NCBI GenBank assembly: GCA_963789825.1
Contig: CAWBME010000006.1
Coordinates: 310,001 to 374,000, forward strand
Source: PFL42 sp963789825
GTDB taxonomy: Bacteria > Chloroflexota > Anaerolineae > Anaerolineales > E44-bin32
Length of the DNA: 64,000 bases
Direction: 5' to 3'
A program made the position numbers and the translations under genes. Position 1 is the stretch's first letter, and each line of letters begins with the position of its first letter. The notes below the pieces were generated by a model. It was given only the letters and a program-made list of their open reading frames with translations. It was not told where the DNA came from and searched no databases. Positions 27,179 through 36,592 of the stretch are shown piece by piece.

Positions 27179-28897
27179 ATGCCGTTCACTATCGGGGAAA
27201 ACGTCGGACCGTACCGGATCGTGCAGCAGCTGGGGCAGGGCGGGATGGCCACGGTGTTCCGCGCCTACCACGCCGCCCTGGACCGGTATGTGGCGATCAA
27301 GGTCCTGCACCCCGCATTCACGCAGGATCCGAACTTCCTGGCGCGATTCCAGCGTGAGGCCAAGGTTGTGGCGCGCCTCGAACATCCGAGCATCGTGCCG
27401 GTGTACGACTTCGCTGAGCAGGACGGGAGGCCGTACCTGGTGATGAAGTTCATCCAGGGGGAGACGCTCAAGGCGCGTATGGGCCGCGGCCCAATCGGCG
27501 TCAAGGAGGGGCTGAGACTGGTCGAGGCCGTCGGGGCTGCGCTGGCGTATGCCCACCGCCAAGGTGTCCTGCATCGCGACATCAAGCCCTCCAATGTGCT
27601 GCTCGCCGCCGATGGCGCGATCTATCTGGCGGACTTCGGGCTGGCGCGCATCGCGGCTGCCGGGGAGTCGACCCTGTCGTCGGACATGATGCTCGGAACG
27701 CCGCAGTACATCTCGCCCGAACAGGCGCGCGGCGATCGCGACCTGGACCCAGGAACGGACATCTACTCCTTCGGCGTCGTTCTGTACGAAATGGTCGTGG
27801 GTCGAGTGCCCTTCAATGCCGATACGCCATTCTCGATCATTCACGATCACATCTTCACGCCGTTGCCGCTCCCCAGCCAAGTGAATCCATTGGTGCCCGA
27901 GAGCGTTGAGCGTGTGCTGCTTAAAGCGCTGGCGAAGGACCGGGCGGATCGCTACCCTTCGGTCGAGGCGTTGGTAGAGGCGTTGCGTGCCTCAGTGACC
28001 GGCCGCACCCCCGAGGTGACCCACGCTCATGCTGAGCCGGCTGCGCCGGGGCACTCTGCCTGGCCGCCAACCTTGCCGTCGGAAGCGACCGGCACGCGGG
28101 TCCCGGTGCCAGCCGCCCCGGACTCCGCCGCGACCGGCCAGCAGAAGAGGCCTCGCTTCTCCAAGCGGACCTGGATCGTCATCGCTTCTGTCATTGTGCT
28201 GGGATGCGCTTGCCTGGCTATCCTGGCGTTGGCCTCCGGCGAGAAGCAAGGCGTGGCGGACACCCCGGCGCCCCAGACCGTCGAGGCGACGGAGGTCCGG
28301 CGCCCGGCAGGGGAAGACCTGGAGCGGGCCAGGCAGGCCGTCGCTGAAGATGGAGAGAACCCTGTGCTGCGCCTGGAATTGGCTTCAGCGCTGCGCGAGA
28401 GCGGGCAGCCCCGCCTAGCCTACGCCGAATTCGTCAAGGCCGGCAACCTCTTGATGGCGGATGGGCGGCAACCGGAGGCAGCCGAGGCCTACCTGCAGGC
28501 GCTGAGCTTGCCCGGGGTGACGGGCGAGCGCGCCGATCCGGAGGTGACTGCAAGGGCCGAACAAGCGTTGTTCCTTAGTGCGCCAGACCGACGTTCACTC
28601 GATCTGGTACAGGAGGCGCGTGCCCTGGCGCCGCAATGGCCGAGCCTGCCCACGCTCGAGGCGAGGGCGCAGCTCTTTGCAGAGCAGCCGGAAGTGGCGG
28701 CCGTGCTTGTCTCTCAAGTGCTCGAGCAGCGGCCGGAAGACGCGCTGGCGCGGGCGGTCAAGATCGAACTGTTGATTCGCATGGGTGCGGTCGAGGAGGC
28801 CTCGGAGCTGACAGCGGAAACCCTACGCCAGCCGGAGCTGCCGTCCTGGCTGCGTCAGCATCTCCGCAACCTCACCGAGGGCATGAGTCCCCCGTAA
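27179..28897 (+). CDS. Receptor-like Ser/Thr protein kinase with TPR-like C-terminus
   Basis: A 572-residue protein. The N-terminal Hanks-type kinase has the glycine loop LGQGGMATV at 18-26, VAIK with Lys41, HRDIKPSN near 137, DFGLAR near 157 and GTPQYISPEQA. One membrane helix (TWIVIASVIVLGCACLAILAL, about 329-349) leads to an outside alpha-helical part with repeats of TPR type (LRLELASALRESGQPRLAYAEF and following). No PASTA domain is present. It phosphorylates serine or threonine, probably in response to a partner bound by the outer repeats; targets are unknown. A GTG at 27176 is an alternative start. It has its own promoter directly behind the pgk terminator. Confidence 0.9.
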   Translation: MPFTIGENVGPYRIVQQLGQGGMATVFRAYHAALDRYVAIKVLHPAFTQDPNFLARFQREAKVVARLEHPSIVPVYDFAEQDGRPYLVMKFIQGETLKARMGRGPIGVKEGLRLVEAVGAALAYAHRQGVLHRDIKPSNVLLAADGAIYLADFGLARIAAAGESTLSSDMMLGTPQYISPEQARGDRDLDPGTDIYSFGVVLYEMVVGRVPFNADTPFSIIHDHIFTPLPLPSQVNPLVPESVERVLLKALAKDRADRYPSVEALVEALRASVTGRTPEVTHAHAEPAAPGHSAWPPTLPSEATGTRVPVPAAPDSAATGQQKRPRFSKRTWIVIASVIVLGCACLAILALASGEKQGVADTPAPQTVEATEVRRPAGEDLERARQAVAEDGENPVLRLELASALRESGQPRLAYAEFVKAGNLLMADGRQPEAAEAYLQALSLPGVTGERADPEVTARAEQALFLSAPDRRSLDLVQEARALAPQWPSLPTLEARAQLFAEQPEVAAVLVSQVLEQRPEDALARAVKIELLIRMGAVEEASELTAETLRQPELPSWLRQHLRNLTEGMSPP

Positions 28898-29318
28898 CCG
28901 CAAGTCGCCTGCGCCCGTGCAGCCCTGCGTTCGGCGCGTGCGGTCACTCGGCGCCCTCGGCGTGGGCTGATACAGTGTCCCTTGCTTGGATGGACCCCCC
29001 ATCGCCTGGCGGCGACGAACGGGCAGGAGGCAGCTGGCCGGGCCCGTTGCTGCCCGGAGGCTCTGGGCGGGCCTGGGGCACACGAGCCCATGCGTTCCTC
29101 GCCCCTCGCCATGCAGGTGGCCTGAGCCCCGCAGCTCCCGGCTTCCCCGGTCAGGTTGGCGGGGTCCCCTGCAGAGAGGTCGGCGTGGGGGCGCCCCCAG
29201 CTCCGCCAGCGCACGCGGCCGCCCGATTCCTCGGCCCGCACCCGAGCGCCGTGGTGCTGGGTGCGACGAGTGATCGCTTGCCCGGTGTGATGCTTCTATT
29301 CGGCGGCGGGTGCCAGCG
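28898..29318 (+). other. Intergenic region, no gene seen
   Basis: GC-rich DNA of 421 bp between the kinase gene and the end of upp. Open frames here lack ribosome sites and family resemblance. A GGGGGCGCCCCC palindrome lies near 29187-29198 and could form a hairpin. No clear terminator for either converging gene is visible. Confidence 0.5.
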
Positions 29319-29951
29319 CTAGGCGGTGCCGAACTGACGGTCCCCGGCGTCCCCTAACCCGGGCACGATGTAGCCGTGTTCGTTCAGATGGTCATCCACA
29401 GCTGCCAGGTAGACGGGCACGTCCGGGTGATGTTGGTGCAGGTTGGCGATGCCCTCCGGGGCGCCAATCACGCCGACGAACTTGATGCGCGACACGCCCC
29501 AACGCTTCAGGATGTCAATCGCCGCCACCGCCGAGCCCCCGGTGGCGAGCATCGGGTCAAGCAGCAAGCACACCGAGACCGTGGGCTCGATGGGGAGCTT
29601 GTTGTAGTACTCGACCGGTTTCAGGGTTTGCTCGTCGCGGTACAGGCCGATGTGCCAGACCTCGGCAGTGGGCACCAGGTCCCACACGCCTTCCACCATT
29701 CCCAACCCGGCGCGCAGAATCGGGACCAAGCCGATGTTTTCCTGCAGCAGCGCGCCCGGGGCGTCGGCCAGGGGCGTGGGCACGCTGGTAGGCGAAAGCG
29801 CCAGGTCCTGGGTGGCCTCGTAGCAGAGCAAGGCTGCGATCTCACGGATCAGCTCGCGAAACCGCTTAGGATCGGTGTCACGGTGCCGCAGCTTGGCCAG
29901 CTTGTGCGCAACCAGGGGATGGGTGGAAACGTGCACGCTCGTCGAGGGCAT
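29319..29951 (-). CDS. upp: Uracil phosphoribosyltransferase
   Basis: A 210-residue enzyme that makes UMP from uracil and PRPP. The PRPP loop LLDPMLATGGSA (about 129-140), GLVPILRAGLGMVEG and the C-terminal uracil-binding YIVPGLGDAGDRQFGTA are all intact, and the length is standard. ATG 29949-29951 overlaps the stop of the PP2C gene, so upp appears to be translated as the last gene of the partner-switching operon, an unusual placement for a salvage enzyme. Confidence 0.95.
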   Translation of the reverse strand: MPSTSVHVSTHPLVAHKLAKLRHRDTDPKRFRELIREIAALLCYEATQDLALSPTSVPTPLADAPGALLQENIGLVPILRAGLGMVEGVWDLVPTAEVWHIGLYRDEQTLKPVEYYNKLPIEPTVSVCLLLDPMLATGGSAVAAIDILKRWGVSRIKFVGVIGAPEGIANLHQHHPDVPVYLAAVDDHLNEHGYIVPGLGDAGDRQFGTA

Positions 29952-32357
29952 CAGGGCCTCCCTGTGTTGGGTTGGGGCAGGGGTTCTGGCGGCTTGAGCC
30001 GACGCAGGACAACTACGGTCAGATCGTCGCCCAATTCCGCGCCGGCGCCATACGCGGCGACCTGTTGATGAATGGTTGCCGAGAGTGCCTGGGCGCCGGT
30101 ATCCCCCTCGTTGCGCAGGGTCGCGAGCAGCCGCTCGGTGCCAAATGGCTGGCCTGCGGCGTTCTCGGCATCGGTCACGCCGTCGGTGTACAGGACCAGA
30201 GCCATGCCGTGTTCGAAGCTGAGAGTCTGGGCCTCATAGCGCTCGGCCTCGCGCACGCCGAGCACCATCCCATGGGGAGTCAGCAGGGCGGGCTCATGCT
30301 GCGGCCGAAGCAGCACCGGCGGGTTGTGCCCGCCATTGGCGAAGGAGAAGCGCGAGATGGCAGGTTCCCACATGCCGTACACAACGCTGACGAACATATC
30401 GGACTGGGTATCCGAGATGATCAAGTCGTTGGCGCGCTGCAGTACTTGGCCCGGGTCGATGCGGCTGAAGGCAACCGAGCGCAGCAGGGTGCGCGACAGG
30501 GCCATGAACAGCGAAGCCGGAACGCCCTTGTCGGCGACATCGGCGACGACCACCGCCCAACGCGGTCCATTGGGCCCATCGGGCAGCCGGAAGAAGTCGT
30601 AGAAATCCCCGCCGACCATCCGCGCCGCCTGCCAGGTGACCCCGATGTCCCAGCCGACGTACTCGGGCAGCACCCGGGGCAAGAAGGAGATCTGGATGTC
30701 GCGCGCCATGGTGATCTCTCGCTCCAGACTGAGGCGAGCGGCGACCTGTTCGACCAGGCGGGCGTTTTCGATCCGAAGGGAGATCTGATGGGCGATCCCC
30801 ATGAGCAGGGCGGGGCGGTTCCCGGGCATGTCGAGGGCATCGAGCAGCAGCACTCCCAGGAGAGACTCCCCATCGCTCAACGAGAGCGCGACGGCCTGCT
30901 TGCTGGCGGTGAGATCGCAGAGCGAATCGGGCAGGGCGACTGTCTGCAACTCTTCGCCTTCGCGATAGGGGGGGTGGAGGCCCAGGGAAGCCGGGGGTAA
31001 GTGCAGGGAGGGCAGGTGCTCGAGCACGGCCCGGCGCAGGCCGGCCGACGGACCGAGTTCAAGCGCACCGCTGGTCAGAGTCCGGCAGAAGCAGGAGTGC
31101 CCAGGATGTGCCGGCGAGGAGCGTCGTCAGGCGAAGGACAGCCTGCAGGGCATAGGCCGCGTCACCCGGCTGGGCCGCGTGCCGCGCCACCTCGAGCAGC
31201 ACGGTGGTGATCCAGGCTTCCTCCTGTTGTTGGGCGAAGTTGCGTGCCTCGAGCATCACCAGTGCAAGCTGGTGGGCGACGGTTTCTGCGAGATCGATGT
31301 TCTCGGCATCGATGGCTTCGCCCTCACGGGCGCGAATCCGCAGCGCGCCGAGCACGCGACCTTCGACGCGCAGCGGGACGGAGACGCCATCCACCCAAGG
31401 CAGCGCCGTGCCTGCCGCCAGCGGTTTGAACTCGCGCACGGTGTCCGGCATGGCAACAGATTGAGCGACCGGGGTTGATTCGGAGAGTGAATAGGCCATC
31501 TCTGCTTCGTCGCCTGAACCCGCAAGCGCTCGCAGCAGCAGGCGGTCATCCTGTCGCTCGTAGATCGAGACCTGCGCCCAGCCGGCGCCGGCGTGGAGCA
31601 GCGAAGCGATTTCGGGCAGCAGCTCGGGGAGCGGAGCAAGAGCAGTCATGCGAATGGCGACCTCGCGCAGCAGAGCCAGCTGTCGGGCGCGCCGCGTGGC
31701 TTCCCCCTCATCCGAGCCGAAGCGAGGGACGATGCAAGCGGGAAGGCGAGCGCCTGGATCCTGGTGAGGTCTTGCTGGGTGTAGGCGGATGGCCGGCGGG
31801 ATTGCAGGGCCACAACCCCGAAGACGGCCTCCTGCGCGATCAGGGGGACGAACACGCCGGAGCAGGGAGGGTCATCGCCATGATACGAGGGACGCGCCGG
31901 CAGACTCTCTGCCTGCCGCCGAAAGTCATCCACCCGCAGGGATCGGCCGCTGTTGCGCACCCAGCCGACGATTCCTGGTTCGCCTGGGTCGATCGGAAAG
32001 TGCAGGTTCTCCTGATGGGTCCCATCCCGCACCAGGATCAAGGTCGTGTAGGTATCGTTGTCGAAGGTGCCGACCTGAAAGTCGTCGGCTTCGAAGTGTT
32101 GTGCGAAGTGCAGGTATGCAGTCTCGGCGATTTCGGCGGGGATGGAAGGAGACCGGGAGAGGCTGCTCCAGAGCCCGGAGAGGTCCGCGTCGTTGCTGGG
32201 CCCGGTTGACTCGCCTGCGCGCCGAGTGCCGGATTCGCCGCCAGGACACCCAGAGGCCCGCTGCCAGCAGGCCGAGGAGACCCGCCGTCGCGAGCAGGAT
32301 GAACGGCGAGGGTTGCGGGCCGGGCGTCAGGGGAAATGTCGGCAGCAGTGGGTTCAT
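29951..32357 (-). CDS. Membrane GAF-domain SpoIIE-type protein phosphatase (RsbU/RsbP-like; three frame breaks)
   Basis: About 800 residues when joined. An N-terminal helix (about 19-38, PFILLATAGLLGLLAAGLW) is followed by GAF-like domains (GIVGWVRNSGRSLRVDDFR with FVPLIAQEAVFGVVALQS; then VSVPLRVEGRVLGALRIR; then a third, more diverged) and a C-terminal PP2C/SpoIIE phosphatase with VGGDFYDFF, VVVADVADKGVPASLF, LYTDGVTDAEN and GDDLTVVVL metal-site motifs. The frame breaks near 32190 (extra base), 31725 (missing base) and 31072 (extra base). Such phosphatases dephosphorylate an RsbV-type antagonist; rsbV and rsbW lie directly upstream. GAF domains probably sense a small ligand or redox signal. 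Confidence 0.78.
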
Positions 32358-32369
32358 GGACGGCTGCCC

Positions 32370-32780
32370 TCAGCCGGTGTGCTTCCGCATCGACAACCGG
32401 TTCTGCCCGTGGCTGCGCTCGTAGTGGACCTCGTCCATCACCCGGTGGATGATCAGGAGCCCGAGACCTCCGACGGGGGGGTCATCCACGCTCCAAGGTG
32501 TAGCGCTGGGCAGGCTGGCCGGATTGAACGCTGGGGCGGTATCGATCAGCTCGATCGTCAGGTCGTTGGGGCTGGCGCGCAGGCGGGCTTCGATCTGCCC
32601 GGTGGCCCGCTCGCCGTAGCCGTGCTTGACGATGTTCTCGCAGGCCTCGCTGGCGGCGAGTTGGCAGGCATAGCGGGACCGCTCGTCGAAGCCCGCCGCC
32701 GCCGCCGCCGAATCCACAGCGTCACAGATTGCCTCGATCGTATCGAGCTGCGCGGGTACGGTCAGGTTCAGCGAGAACAC
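32370..32780 (-). CDS. RsbW-like anti-sigma factor / serine kinase (HATPase_c)
   Basis: A 136-residue GHKL-fold kinase. The N box ASEACENIVKHGYG, the G1 box ELIDTAPAFNP and the G2 box VGGLGLLIIHRVMDEVHYER are clear. Proteins of this type bind a sigma factor or another target and phosphorylate a STAS-domain antagonist. It begins at GTG 32780, 7 nt after the STAS gene, and is followed after 12 nt by the GAF-PP2C phosphatase. No sigma factor gene is in the window, so the final target is unknown. A longer reading into the STAS gene is out of frame with it and arginine/serine-rich, and was discarded. Confidence 0.88.
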   Translation of the reverse strand: MFSLNLTVPAQLDTIEAICDAVDSAAAAAGFDERSRYACQLAASEACENIVKHGYGERATGQIEARLRASPNDLTIELIDTAPAFNPASLPSATPWSVDDPPVGGLGLLIIHRVMDEVHYERSHGQNRLSMRKHTG

Positions 32781-32787
32781 GATTCCG

Positions 32788-33120
32788 TCAGAAGGATGCG
32801 ATTGCCGATTCCCGGTCGTCGTAGAACTTGAAAAGGACATCCAGGCCGGCGATGTCGATGGCGTCGCGCGCGCGTTGGGAGGGCTGGGCGATGCACAATT
32901 CCCCGCCGCTCTTGCGCAGCGACTTGAGGGTTGTGACCAAAACGCGCAGCCCGCTGGACGAGAGGAACTCGACCTGCGACATATCCAGAATGAAGTGCCG
33001 CTTGCCCTTGCCCATGAGGTCCTGCAGCGCCGCTTCGAACTCGGCCGAAGTGGCCGAGTCGATGCGTCCTGTGATCGCCAGGACGGCAACCCGCTTGTAT
33101 TCCTGGATCTCGATCTCCAT
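32788..33120 (-). CDS. RsbV-like STAS-domain anti-sigma factor antagonist
   Basis: A 110-residue single STAS domain. The phosphorylation-site region reads FILDMSQVEFLSSSGLRVLV, with the conserved serine in SSSG near 55-57, and the N-terminal VAVLAITGRIDSATSAEFE is typical. In the partner-switch model the unphosphorylated form binds RsbW and frees its target. A GGAGG-type site (GGAGGCCGAAG) precedes ATG 33120. It lies 28 nt after the polyprenyl synthase gene. Confidence 0.92.
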   Translation of the reverse strand: MEIEIQEYKRVAVLAITGRIDSATSAEFEAALQDLMGKGKRHFILDMSQVEFLSSSGLRVLVTTLKSLRKSGGELCIAQPSQRARDAIDIAGLDVLFKFYDDRESAIASF

Positions 33121-33148
33121 CTTCGGCCTCCTTATCGATCGACAGGCG

Positions 33149-34120
33149 TCACACGGATCGTTCGACCACGTAGGCTGCTAGGTCTAGCAGGGCACTTCTG
33201 GCCGTTCCAGGGGGGAAGGAGCTGAGTGCGTCGCGCGCCTCGGCGACGAAGGTGCGCGCTTCGTCCATGCAGCGCGGGACGGCATCTGAGGCGGCGATGG
33301 CGGCAATCCTGGCCTCGAGGCGCGCGCCCTCAAGGCGGCCGGACTGCGCCTCGGCCAGGTCATCCAGGGCGGCGGGATGCTCGGCGGCGAAGTAGATGGC
33401 TGGCAACGTGACCAGGCCGTGGCGCAGGTCGCTACCCACTGGCTTGCCCACATCGCGCGGGTCGCCGACGAAGTCGAGCACGTCATCGACCATCTGGAAG
33501 GCGACGCCCAGGCTGTAGCCAACGGCCTTCAGGGTCTGCACCTGGTCGGTGTCCTGTGTGGAGAGCATTGCCCCGCCTTCGGAGGCAAGTTCGAACAGCG
33601 AAGCCGTCTTGGCGTAGATTCGGCTCAGGTACTCGGCTCGGTCGGGAAGCGCTGGGCCATGCGCAAGCTGGCTGATCTCGCCGTTGACGATCGTCATCAG
33701 GGTTCGGGCGAAGGCCTCCATCACCTGGAGCGAGCCCGTGCGCGAGGCCAAGTAGGCGGCGCGGGCGAAGATGTAGTCTCCGGTTAGGACTGTGGCGCCC
33801 GGGCTCCAGCGCGAATTCAGTGTCGGCGCACCGCGCCGCAGCACCGAGCCGTCGATCAGGTCGTCGTGGACCAGCGTCGCCGTATGCAGCATCTCGATGG
33901 CGGCTGCCAGGGTCACCAAGCCTCTGCCACGCGCGCCAAGCAGCTCGCCGACGAGCAGCACCACGGCCGGGCGGATGCGTTTGCCGCCCGAAGCGAGCAG
34001 CTGTTCGACCGCCTCATCCAGCGAAGGATGATGCAGGCCCGATTGGGCGCGCATTGCCTCCTCGACCGCGTCCAACTGGCCGCGGATCAGGTCAACAAAG
34101 CCGAGCGTCGTGGTTTCCAT
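33149..34120 (-). CDS. Polyprenyl diphosphate synthase (long-chain, trans type)
   Basis: A 323-residue all-alpha prenyltransferase that elongates allylic diphosphates with IPP. The first Asp-rich motif is LVHDDLIDGSVLRRG and the second MVDDVLDFVGDP; GGKRIRP near the N-terminus binds IPP. Residues before the first motif (LHTATL) lack bulky aromatics, which suggests a long-chain product for quinone tails or undecaprenyl-like carriers; this is inference. ATG 34120 lies 29 nt inside the tatD 3' end; a TTG at 34132 is an alternative. Confidence 0.92.
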   Translation of the reverse strand: METTTLGFVDLIRGQLDAVEEAMRAQSGLHHPSLDEAVEQLLASGGKRIRPAVVLLVGELLGARGRGLVTLAAAIEMLHTATLVHDDLIDGSVLRRGAPTLNSRWSPGATVLTGDYIFARAAYLASRTGSLQVMEAFARTLMTIVNGEISQLAHGPALPDRAEYLSRIYAKTASLFELASEGGAMLSTQDTDQVQTLKAVGYSLGVAFQMVDDVLDFVGDPRDVGKPVGSDLRHGLVTLPAIYFAAEHPAALDDLAEAQSGRLEGARLEARIAAIAASDAVPRCMDEARTFVAEARDALSSFPPGTARSALLDLAAYVVERSV

Positions 34121-34913
34121 GGTCCCAGGCAAACAGGCGCGCCGCGTTGGCTCGCAGAATTTCAGTGACTGATTCCGGCGGCATCTCGGTCAACTGCCCC
34201 AGGGCGGCGGCAACATAGCCGACATAGGCAGGCTCATTGCGTTGGCCGCGGTGGGCCTGCGGGGGAAGGTAGGGCGAGTCGGTCTCGATCAGCAGGCGAT
34301 CCAGGCCTACCTGGGCAAGCGTCGCCCGCAAGGCGTCGGCGGAGGGGTAGGTGACCGGACCCCCGGCGCCGAGGAAGAAACCGGCGCGCGCGGCCCGCGC
34401 CGCCGCGGGCAGGTCGCCGGCGAAGGCATGCAGCACGCCGCAGCGGCCCTGCAAGGGGAGCGGAACCTGGGACGCCCAGGCGTCAAGCAACGGCAGCATG
34501 GCGTCCAGCGCCTGCCGCGAATGCAGCACGACGGGGAGCTGCAGTCGGGAGGCGATTTCTAGCTGCGCCTGGAGGGCGGCCAGCTGCGTCTCGGCTGTGT
34601 CCGGGCTGCGGTAGAAATCGAGCCCGATCTCTCCGATGGCGCGCACCTTCGGCGAGTGAGCCAGTGCCTCGAGCTCTTGCAGTGCAGCCGGGCTGGCTTG
34701 ATCGGCATGCTGCGGATGGATCCCGACGGCTGCGAAGAGATCGTCGTGGGCCTCGGCCAGCTCGACGGCTGCACGGCTCGTGGCTAGGTCGATGCCTGGG
34801 ATCAGGATGCGCTCAACGCCGCCTTGACGCGCGCGTTCCAAGACGGCGTCGAAATCGTCGGCGAAGCTGGGTAGGTACAGGTGAGAGTGTGTATCCACCA
34901 GGCGCAGGCTCAT
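34092..34913 (-). CDS. tatD: TatD family metal-dependent hydrolase (DNase)
   Basis: A 273-residue TIM-barrel hydrolase. Metal and catalytic motifs are VDTHSHLYLP at the N-terminus, VGIHPQHAD, IGEIGLDFY, VLHSRQ, LHAFAG and IETDSPYLPPQAHRG near the C-terminus, all family-typical. TatD enzymes are 3'-exonucleases in DNA repair or quality control. The ATG overlaps the stop of the phosphohexomutase gene (ATGA), so the two are coupled, and its end overlaps the polyprenyl synthase start. Confidence 0.92.
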   Translation of the reverse strand: MSLRLVDTHSHLYLPSFADDFDAVLERARQGGVERILIPGIDLATSRAAVELAEAHDDLFAAVGIHPQHADQASPAALQELEALAHSPKVRAIGEIGLDFYRSPDTAETQLAALQAQLEIASRLQLPVVLHSRQALDAMLPLLDAWASQVPLPLQGRCGVLHAFAGDLPAAARAARAGFFLGAGGPVTYPSADALRATLAQVGLDRLLIETDSPYLPPQAHRGQRNEPAYVGYVAAALGQLTEMPPESVTEILRANAARLFAWDHGNHDARLC

Positions 34914-36343
34914 GCCTCGGCCAAACCCAGCAGCGCCAGGCCGTCCAGGAGGATCGGCCGAACGCGATCGCGATCGGTCGTCTCGCAGTACACGCGCACG
35001 ATTGGCTCGGTGCCGGAGAAGCGGATCAGCATCCAGCCGTTGTCCCCCAGCAGGAATTTGTATCCGTCGAGGGAGTTGACGCCGGTGACCGGCAAGCCGG
35101 CGATGGCGGCCGGCTTGGCCTGGCGCACGCGCCCCTCCATGGCCTGTCGCTTTTCGGCTGGGAGCGGCGTGTCGATGCGGTCGTAGTAGTGCGCGCCGAC
35201 ACAGGCAAACAAGTCGTCCACGAGCTGGGAAGGCTTCTTCCCGGTGCGCACGAGCATATCGAGCACATACAGCCCGGCCAGGATTCCGTCGCGCTCCGGC
35301 ACGTGGCGGCGGAAGGCATAGCCCCCGGACTCTTCGCCGCCGATCATGGCATTGACCTCGACCATCTTGGGGGCCACATACTTGAAGCCGACCCCGGTCT
35401 CGTGGACCGGCACGTCGTAGATCTTTCCGAGCTTGTCGAGCATGGAGGTGGTGGACAGCGTCTTGACGATCGGGCCGCGCTCCCCGCGTATCTCGAGCAT
35501 GTAGTAGGCGAGCAAGCCGAAGGCGCGCAGCTGGTCGATGAACCGGCCCTGTTCGTCGCCCAGGCCGACCCGATCGGCGTCCCCATCGGTGATCAGCAAC
35601 ACGTCGGCGCCGTTGGGGCGGACCGCCTGCAGGGCCGGATCGACGTTCGGCGGAATGGGCTCCGGGCGCTTCATGTCGGGGAAGATCGGGTTGCGGGTGT
35701 TGTGCATCTCGATCAGCCGGATGCTTTGGCCGCCCAGCAGGCGTGGGAACCACCCGGCGCCATTCCCCCACATGCAATCGATCAGGACGGTCAGGGACGA
35801 CTGGCGGATGCGGTCCAGTTCGACCAGGCCCGCAATCTGCTTCAGGTAGGACGGCGCTGGATCGAAGCGCTCAACTCTTCCGCTGGCCAGTGCCTGCTCG
35901 AGCGGCATGCGCTCAACCTTCTGATCGGCGGGCGGGATGGCGCCCTCGATGCGCATGAGCTCCTCGGGCGGGATGGCGCCGCCGCGCTGATCGCGCACCT
36001 TGAAGCCGTTGTCGTCGGGCGGATTGTGGGAAGCGGTGATGTTGATGGCCCCGGCCGCCTGCTCGGCAACAACGGCGAAGGAGATCACCGGGGTGGGGGT
36101 GGCCGCATCGGTCAGACGCACACGAAATCCGTGCGCCGCCATCACTTCGGCGGCGGCGGCGGCGAAATGCTCGGAGGCGAAGCGCTGGTCATAGCCGATC
36201 ACCACCGGCGCCGCCTCGCCGACGCGGCCGCGCAGGTATTCGGCGAATCCCGCAGTGCAGCGGCGGACCGAGTTGTAGGTGTAGTCTTCGGCAATCCGCC
36301 CGCGCCAGCCATCGGTGCCAAAGGCGATCTTGGGTCCTGCCAT
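34910..36343 (-). CDS. Phosphoglucomutase/phosphomannomutase family protein
   Basis: A 477-residue alpha-D-phosphohexomutase. FGTDGWRGRI at the N-terminus, the active-site serine loop INITASHNPPDDNG (about 100), the magnesium loop ITDGDADRVG (about 250), the sugar-binding GGEESGGY and the phosphate-binding RFSGTEP are intact. The GEESGG loop is common to enzymes for glucose and mannose phosphates, so the substrate cannot be fixed. It supplies sugar phosphates to envelope synthesis. It heads the minus-strand operon down to upp and has a 5' leader of about 165 nt. Confidence 0.93.
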   Translation of the reverse strand: MAGPKIAFGTDGWRGRIAEDYTYNSVRRCTAGFAEYLRGRVGEAAPVVIGYDQRFASEHFAAAAAEVMAAHGFRVRLTDAATPTPVISFAVVAEQAAGAINITASHNPPDDNGFKVRDQRGGAIPPEELMRIEGAIPPADQKVERMPLEQALASGRVERFDPAPSYLKQIAGLVELDRIRQSSLTVLIDCMWGNGAGWFPRLLGGQSIRLIEMHNTRNPIFPDMKRPEPIPPNVDPALQAVRPNGADVLLITDGDADRVGLGDEQGRFIDQLRAFGLLAYYMLEIRGERGPIVKTLSTTSMLDKLGKIYDVPVHETGVGFKYVAPKMVEVNAMIGGEESGGYAFRRHVPERDGILAGLYVLDMLVRTGKKPSQLVDDLFACVGAHYYDRIDTPLPAEKRQAMEGRVRQAKPAAIAGLPVTGVNSLDGYKFLLGDNGWMLIRFSGTEPIVRVYCETTDRDRVRPILLDGLALLGLAEA

Positions 36344-36550
36344 TGCTGCTCCTGCCTGCCGCCTTGGGGACGGGTCAGCATGAACCAGCCAGGCGTCACG
36401 GCCTGGCCGAAGGTGCCCGGGCCTCGCGGAGCCGGCGGATAAGGGGCCGTGCCGGAAGCTCGCCCTGGCTCCCTTGGCCCCCGACGCCCGGCGGTGACCG
36501 GCCTCAGGATGCGCGGATTATACCGTGAATGGTGGCCCCGGGGAGTGCCG
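36344..36550 (-). promoter_or_regulatory. Leader and -10 box of the phosphohexomutase operon
   Basis: On the minus strand a perfect TATAAT (36522-36517) starts a GC-rich leader of about 165 nt before the ATG at 36343. Several short hairpins can be drawn in it, but I could not match it to a known riboswitch class. No good -35 is seen at 16-18 bp; a TTGACA on this strand (36557-36552) is 29 bp away, too far. Confidence 0.45.
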
Positions 36551-36579
36551 TTGTCAAGAAGCTGGAAGGATGGTAAGAT
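36551..36579 (+). promoter_or_regulatory. Sigma-70-type promoter of rpsF-ssb-rpsR
   Basis: TTGTCA (36551-36556), 17-bp spacer, TAAGAT (36574-36579). It starts a structured leader of about 90 nt before rpsF. Confidence 0.7.
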
Positions 36580-36592
36580 CTCACCCGTTGCG

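Noticed and set aside
29951..32357. Three separate small GAF and phosphatase genes
   Set aside because: Each fragment ends just where the next frame carries on the same domain, and the internal pieces have no start signals; one long gene with frame breaks explains them better.
36344..36516. A riboswitch in the phosphohexomutase leader
   Set aside because: The leader is long and GC-rich, but I could not recognise any conserved core of a known class, and every GC-rich stretch folds to some degree.
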